Both the position numbers and the translations under genes were made by a program. The notes beneath the pieces are model-generated. The model had not been told where the DNA came from. It saw only the letters and a list, made by a program, of their open reading frames with translations, and ran no database searches. Below, one piece after another: positions 58,522 through 64,000 of a stretch of 64,000 bases of DNA. The stretch comes from Eurosta solidaginis (taxonomy: Eukaryota; Arthropoda; Insecta; Diptera; Tephritidae): assembly GCF_040869045.1 (NCBI RefSeq), contig NC_090319.1:372573601-372637600 (forward strand), written 5' to 3'. Positions within the stretch are counted from its first letter, which is position 1. Every line of letters starts with the position of its first letter.

Positions 58522-61500
58522 GAGATCACATAATTAGTTTGCGAACAAATATAACTTAATAAGTGGGGTTTGTGTGCTTTTCCGTATTTAATCTGGTTTT
58601 ATGGCAGTATACAATAGATCACATAATTAGTTTGCGAAGAAATATATCTTAATAAGTGAGGTTTGGCGGCCACCGTGGTGTGATGGTAGCGTGCTCCGCC
58701 TACCACACCGTATGCCCTGGGTTCGCACCCCGGGCAAAGCAACATCAAAATTTAAGAAATAAGGTTTTTAAATTAGAAGAAAAGTTTTCTAAGCGGGGTC
58801 GCCACTCCGCAGTGTTTGGCAAGCGCTCCGGGTGTATTTCTGCCATAAAAAGCTCTCAGCGAAAACTCATCTGCCTTGCAGATGCCGTCCGGAGTCGGCA
58901 TAAAACATGTAGGTCCCGTCCGGCCAATTTGTAGGGAAAATCAAAGAGGAGCACGACGCAAATTGGAAGAGAAGCTCGGCCTTAGACCTCTTCGGAGGTT
59001 ATCGCGCCTATTTTTATTTTTTAAGTGAGGTTTGTGTGCTTTTCCGTATTTAAACTGGTTTTATGGCAGTATACAATAGATCACATAATTAGTTTGCGAA
59101 CAAATATGGCTTAATAAGTGGCGTTTGTGTGCTTTTCCGTATTTAATCTGGTTTTATGGCAGTATACAATAGATCACATAATTAGTTTGCGAACAAATAT
59201 AACTTAATAAGTGGCGTTTGTGTGCTTTTCCGTATTTAATCTGGTTTTATGGCAGTATACAATAGATCACATAATTAGTTTGTGAACAAATATAGCTTAA
59301 TAAGTGGGGTTTGTGTGCTTTTCCGTATTTAATTTGGTTTTATGGCAGTATACAATAGATCACATAATTAGTTTGCGAACAAATATAACTTAATAAGTGG
59401 CGTTTGTGTGCTTTTCCGTATTTAATCTGGTTTTATGGCAGTATACAATAGATCATATAATTAGTTTGCGAACAAATATAACTTAATAAGTGGCGTTTGT
59501 GTGCTTTTCCGTATTTAATCTGGTTTTATGGCAGTATACAATAGATCACATATTTAGTTTGTGAACAAATATAGCTTAATAAGTGGGGTTTGTGTGCTTT
59601 TCCGTATTTAATCTGGTTTTATGGCAGTATACAATAGATCACATAATTAGTTTGCGAACAAATATAACTTTATAAGTGGGGTATGTGTGCATTTCCCTAT
59701 TTAATCTGGTTTTATGGCAGTATGCAATAGATCACATAATTAGTTTGCGAACAAATATAACTTAATAAGTAGGGTTTGTGTGCTTTTCCGTATTTAATCT
59801 GGTTTTATGGCAGTATACAATAGATCACATAATTAGTTTGTGAACAAATATAGCTTAATATGTGGGGTTTGTGTGCTTTTCCGTATTTAATCTGGTTTTA
59901 TGGCAGTGTACAATAGATCACATAATTGGTTTGCGAACAAATATAACTTAATAAGTGGGGTATGTGTGCATTTCCGTATTTAATCTGGTTTTAAGGCAGT
60001 ATACAATAGATCACATAATTAGTTTGCGAACAAATATAACTTAATAAGTGTGGTTTGTGTGCTTTTCCGTATTTAAACTGGTTTTATGGCAGTATACAAT
60101 AGATCACATAATTGGTTTGCGAACAAATATAACTTAATAAGTGGGGTATGTGTGCATTTCCGTATTTAATCTGGTTTTAAGGCAGTATACAATAGATCAC
60201 ATAATTAGTTTGCGAACAAATATAACTTAATAAGTAGGGTTTGTGTGCTTTTCCGTATTTAATCTGGTTTTATGGCAGTATACAATAGATCACATAATTA
60301 GTTTGTGAACAAATATAGCTTAATAAGTGGGGTTTGTGTGCTTTTCCGTATTTAATCTGGTTTTATGGCAGTATACAATAGATCACATAATTGGTTTGCG
60401 AACAAATATAACTTAATAAGTGGGGTATGTGTGCATTTCCGTATTTAATCTGGTTTTAAGGCAGTATACAATAGATCACATAATTAGTTTGCGAACAAAT
60501 ATAACTTAATAAGTGTGGTTTGTGTGCTTTTCCGTATTTAAACTGGTTTTATGGCAGTATACAATAGATCACATAATTGGTTTGCGAACAAATATAACTT
60601 AATAAGTGGGGTATGTGTGCATTTCCGTATTTAATCTGGTTTTAAGGCAGTATACAATAGATCACATAATTAGTTTGCGAACAAATATAACTTAATAAGT
60701 AGGGTTTGTGTGCTTTTCCGTATTTAATCTGGTTTTATGGCAGTATACAATAGATCACATAATTAGTTTGTGAACAAATATAGCTTAATAAGTGGGGTTT
60801 GTGTGCTTTTCCGTATTTAATCTGGTTTTATGGCAGTATACAATAGATCACATAATTGGTTTGCGAACAAATATAACTTAATAAGTGGGGTATGTGTGCA
60901 TTTCCGTATTTAATCTGGTTTTAAGGCAGTATACAATAGATCACATAATTAGTTTGCGAACAAATATAACTTAATAAGTGTGGTTTGTGTGCTTTTCCGT
61001 ATTTAAACTGGTTCTATGGCAGTATACAATAGATCACATAATTGGTTTGCGAACAAATATAACTTAATAAGTGGGGTATGTGTGCATTTCTGTATTTAAT
61101 CTGGTTTTAAGGCAGTATACAATAGATCACATAATTAGTTTGCGAACAAATATAACTTAATAAGTGTGGTTTGTGTGCTTTTCCGTATTTAAACTGGTTT
61201 TATGGCAGTATACAATAGATCACATAATTGGTTTGCGAACAAATATAACTTAATAAGTGGGGTATGTGTGCATTTCCGTATTTAATCTGGTTTTATGGCA
61301 GTATACAATAGATCACATAATTAGTTTGCTAACAAATATAACTTAATAAGTAGGGTTTGTGTGCTTTTCCGTATTTAATCTGGTTTTATGGCAGTATACA
61401 ATAGATCACATAATTGGTTTGCGAACAAATATAACTTAATAAGTGGGGTATGTGTGCATTTCCGTATTTAATCTGGTTTTAAGGCAGTATACAATAGATC

Positions 61501-64000
61501 ACATAATTAGTTTGCGAACAAATATAACTTTATAAGTGGGGTATGTGTGCATTTCCGTATTTAATCTGGTTTTAAGGCAGTATACAATAGATCACATAAT
61601 TAGTTTGCGAACAAATATAACTTAATAAGTGTGGTTTGTGTGCTTTTCCGTATTTAAACTGGTTTTATGGCAGTATACAATAGATCACATAATTGGTTTG
61701 CGAACAAATATAACTTAATAAGTGGGGTATGTGTGCATTTCCGTATTTAATCTGGTTTTAAGGCAGTATACAATAGATCACAAAATTAGTTTGCGAACAA
61801 ATATAACTTAATAAGTGTGGTTTGTGTGCTTTTCCGTATTTAAACTGGTTTTATGGCAGTATACAATAGATCACATAATTAGTTTGCGAACAAATATAAC
61901 TTAAAAGTGTGGTTTGTGTGCTTTTCCGTATTTAAACTGGTTTTATGGCAGTATACAATAGATCACATAATTAGTTTGTGAACAAATATAGCTTAATAAG
62001 TGGCGTATGTGTGCATTTCCGTATTTAATCTGGTTTTAAGGCAGTATACAATAGATCACATAATTATTTTGCGAACAAATATAACTTAAAAGTGTGGTTT
62101 GTGTGCTTTTCCGTATTTAAACTGGTTTTATGGCAGTATACAATAGATCACATAATTGGTTTGCGAACAAATATAACTTAATAAGTGGCGTTTGTGTGCT
62201 TTTCCGTATTTAATCTGGTTTTATGGCAGTATACAATAGATCACATAATTAGTTTGTGAACAAATATAGCTTAATAAGTGGGGTATGTGTGCATTTCCGT
62301 ATTTAATCTGGTTTTAAGGCAGTATACAATAGATCACATAATTAGTTTGCGAACAAATATAACTTAAAAGTGTGGTTTGTGTGCTTTTCCGTATTTAAAC
62401 TGGTTTTATGGCAGTATACAATAGATCACATAATTGGTTTGCGAACAAATATAACTTAATAAGTGGGGTATGTGTGCATTTCCGTATTTAATCTGGTTTT
62501 AAGGCAGTATACAATAGATCACATAATTAGTTTGCGAACAAATATAACTTAATAAGTGTGGTTTGTGTGCTTTTCCGTATTTAAACTGGTTTTATGGCAG
62601 TATACAATAGATCACATAATTAGTTTGTGAACAAATATAGCTTAATAAGTGGGGTTTGTGTGCTTTTCCGTATTTAATCTGGTTTTATGGCAGTATACAA
62701 TAGATCACATAATTAGTTTGCGAACAAATATAACTTAACAAGTGGCGTTTGTGTGCTTTTCCGTATTTAATCTGGTTTTATGGCAGTATACAATAGATCA
62801 CATAATTAGTTTGTGAACAAATATAGCTTAATAAGTGGGGTTTGTGTGCTTTTCCGTATTTAATCTGGTTTTATGGCAGTATACAATAGATCACATAATT
62901 AGTTTGCGAACAAATATAACTTAATAAGTGGCGTTTGTGTGCTTTTCCGTATTTAATCTGGTTTTAGGGCAGTATACAATAGATCACATAATTAGTTTGT
63001 GAACAAATATAGCTTAATAAGTGGGGTTTGTGTGCTTTTCCGTATTTAATCTGGTTTTATGGCAGTATACAATAGATCACATAATTAGTTTGCGAACAAA
63101 TATAACTTAATAAGTGTGGTTTGTGTGCTTTTCCGTATTTAAACTGATTTTATGGCAGTATACAATAGATCACATAATTAGTTTGTGAACAAATATAGCT
63201 TAATAAGTGGGGTTTGTGTGCTTTTCCGTATTTAATCTGGTTTTATGGCAGTATACAATAGATCACATAATTAGTTTGCGAACAAATATAACTTAATAAG
63301 TGTGGTTTGTGTGCTTTTCCGTATTTAAACTAGTTTTATGGCAGTATACAATAGATCACATAATTGGTTTGCGAACAAATATAACTTAATAAGTGGGGTA
63401 TGTGTGCATTTCCGTATTTAATCTGGTTTTAAGGCAGTATACAATAGATCACATAATTAGTTTGCGAACAAATATAACTTAATAAGTAGGGTTTGTGTGC
63501 TTTTCCGTATTTAATCTGGTTTTATGGCAGTATACAATAGATCACATAATTAGTTTGTGAACAAATATAGCTTAATAAGTGGGGTTTGTGTGCTTTTCCG
63601 TATTTAATCTGGTTTTATGGCAGTATACAATAGATCACATAATTGGTTTGCGAACAAATATAACTTAATAAGTGGGGTATGTGTGCATTTCCGTATTTAA
63701 TCTGGTTTTAAGGCAGTATACAATAGATCACATAATTAGTTTGCGAACAAATATAACTTAATAAGTGTGGTTTGTGTGCTTTTCCGTATTTAAACTGGTT
63801 TTATGGCAGTATACAATAGATCACATAATTGGTTTGCGAACAAATATAACTTAATAAGTGGGGTATGTGTGCATTTCCGTATTTAATCTGGTTTTAAGGC
63901 AGTATACAATAGACCACATAATTAGTTTGCGAACAAATATAACTTAATAAGTGTGGTTTGTGTGCTTTTCCGTATTTAAACTGGTTTTATGGCAGTATAC
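58522..64000 (+). repeat. 93-bp satellite array with higher-order structure
   Basis: About 55 monomers of 93 bp, continuing past the right edge. Landmarks are TTTGTGTGCTTTTCCGTATTT, GGCAGTATACAATAGATCAC and ACAAATATAACTTAATAAGT. The period is fixed by GGCAGTATAC spacing at 59161, 59254 and 59347. Monomer variants differ at linked sites: GTTTGTGTGCTTTT versus GTATGTGTGCATTT, AATCTGG versus AAACTGG, TTTATGGC versus TTAAGGC, GCGAAC..AACTT versus GTGAAC..AGCTT. A five-monomer order recurs at 59767, 60232 and 60697 (465 bp). Three later units (about 61903, 62088, 62364) lack one base (CTTAAAAGT). No coding potential. Confidence 0.97.
58666..59022 (+). mobile_element. tRNA-derived SINE, full length, inside the satellite
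   Basis: The head GGCCACCGTGGTGTGATGG, then GTAGCGTGCTCCGCC, resembles a Pol III A box; GGGTTCGCACCCC at about 58718 is a good B box. The body includes TTTCTGCCATAAAAAGC, GATGCCGTCCGGAGTCGGCAT and GGAGCACGACGCAAATTGG, ending in TTCGGAGGTTATCGCGCC plus a T-rich tail. AAGTGAGGTTTG flanks it on both sides (58654-58665 and 59023-59034), a perfect 12-bp target duplication. It is the best preserved of the family here. Confidence 0.88.

Noticed and set aside
58718..58730. Possible functional tRNA gene
   Set aside because: B box present but the segment is the head of a SINE with target duplications and does not give a full tRNA fold.
58522..64000. CRISPR array
   Set aside because: Repeats are contiguous 93-bp monomers without unique spacers, in an insect genome.

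Overview
This is a gene-poor, AT-rich and strongly repeat-laden stretch of an insect nuclear genome. Two genes of the insect-specific Osiris family (DUF1676), spliceosomal introns, tRNA-derived SINEs, decayed LINEs and a satellite array show this. The dispersed repeats look to me like those of a higher fly, probably a tephritid fruit fly; that placement is an inference from style, not a database match.

Host genes. Both lie on the minus strand. One Osiris gene is complete in four exons (ATG at 43894, stop at 34214, 270 aa), with splice phases that close exactly. The other shows only its first coding exon (9413-9008); it continues through an intron of more than 9 kb off the left edge. Both have a TATA box upstream. 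Neighbouring Osiris genes on one strand fit the conserved insect Osiris cluster, whose products are secreted or endosomal proteins of cuticle-forming epithelia. I saw no other host gene, true tRNA, rRNA or CRISPR array.

Mobile and repeated DNA fills the introns and intergenic space. (a) A 2706-bp Transib element (50029-52734) has perfect 37-bp inverted ends that look like V(D)J recombination signals and a broken, RAG1-related transposase. It sits inside an older long-inverted-repeat element (48683-52925). (b) Two repeat families (3121-5195, 18234-20295, 25215-26339; and 37517-38290, 35030-35640) share a terminus, a hairpin, subterminal inverted repeats and a tandem core, suggesting non-autonomous Helitron/Helentron (DINE-1-like) elements. 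(c) LINE remains lie at 10430-10565, 13690-13990, 21915-22160, 30130-31470, 32160-32880 and 54840-55480. (d) One SINE family has copies at 28165-28506, 33290-33485, 36430-36525, 47454-47795, 53410-53600, 55036-55335 and 58666-59022. (e) Foldback or palindromic elements lie at 6949-7359, 8051-8664, 15650-15765, 22496-22864, 35668-36262 and 41344-41507. (f) There is a solo LTR at 23162-23632. (g) A decayed copy of an arthropod multicopy gene lies at 44809-45312.

The right end (about 58522-64000, continuing past the window) is a 93-bp satellite array with a 465-bp five-monomer higher-order repeat and one SINE near its edge. The most interesting features are the RSS-like Transib, the shared-terminus repeat families, the foldback elements with Pol III B-box-like ends, and the satellite edge.
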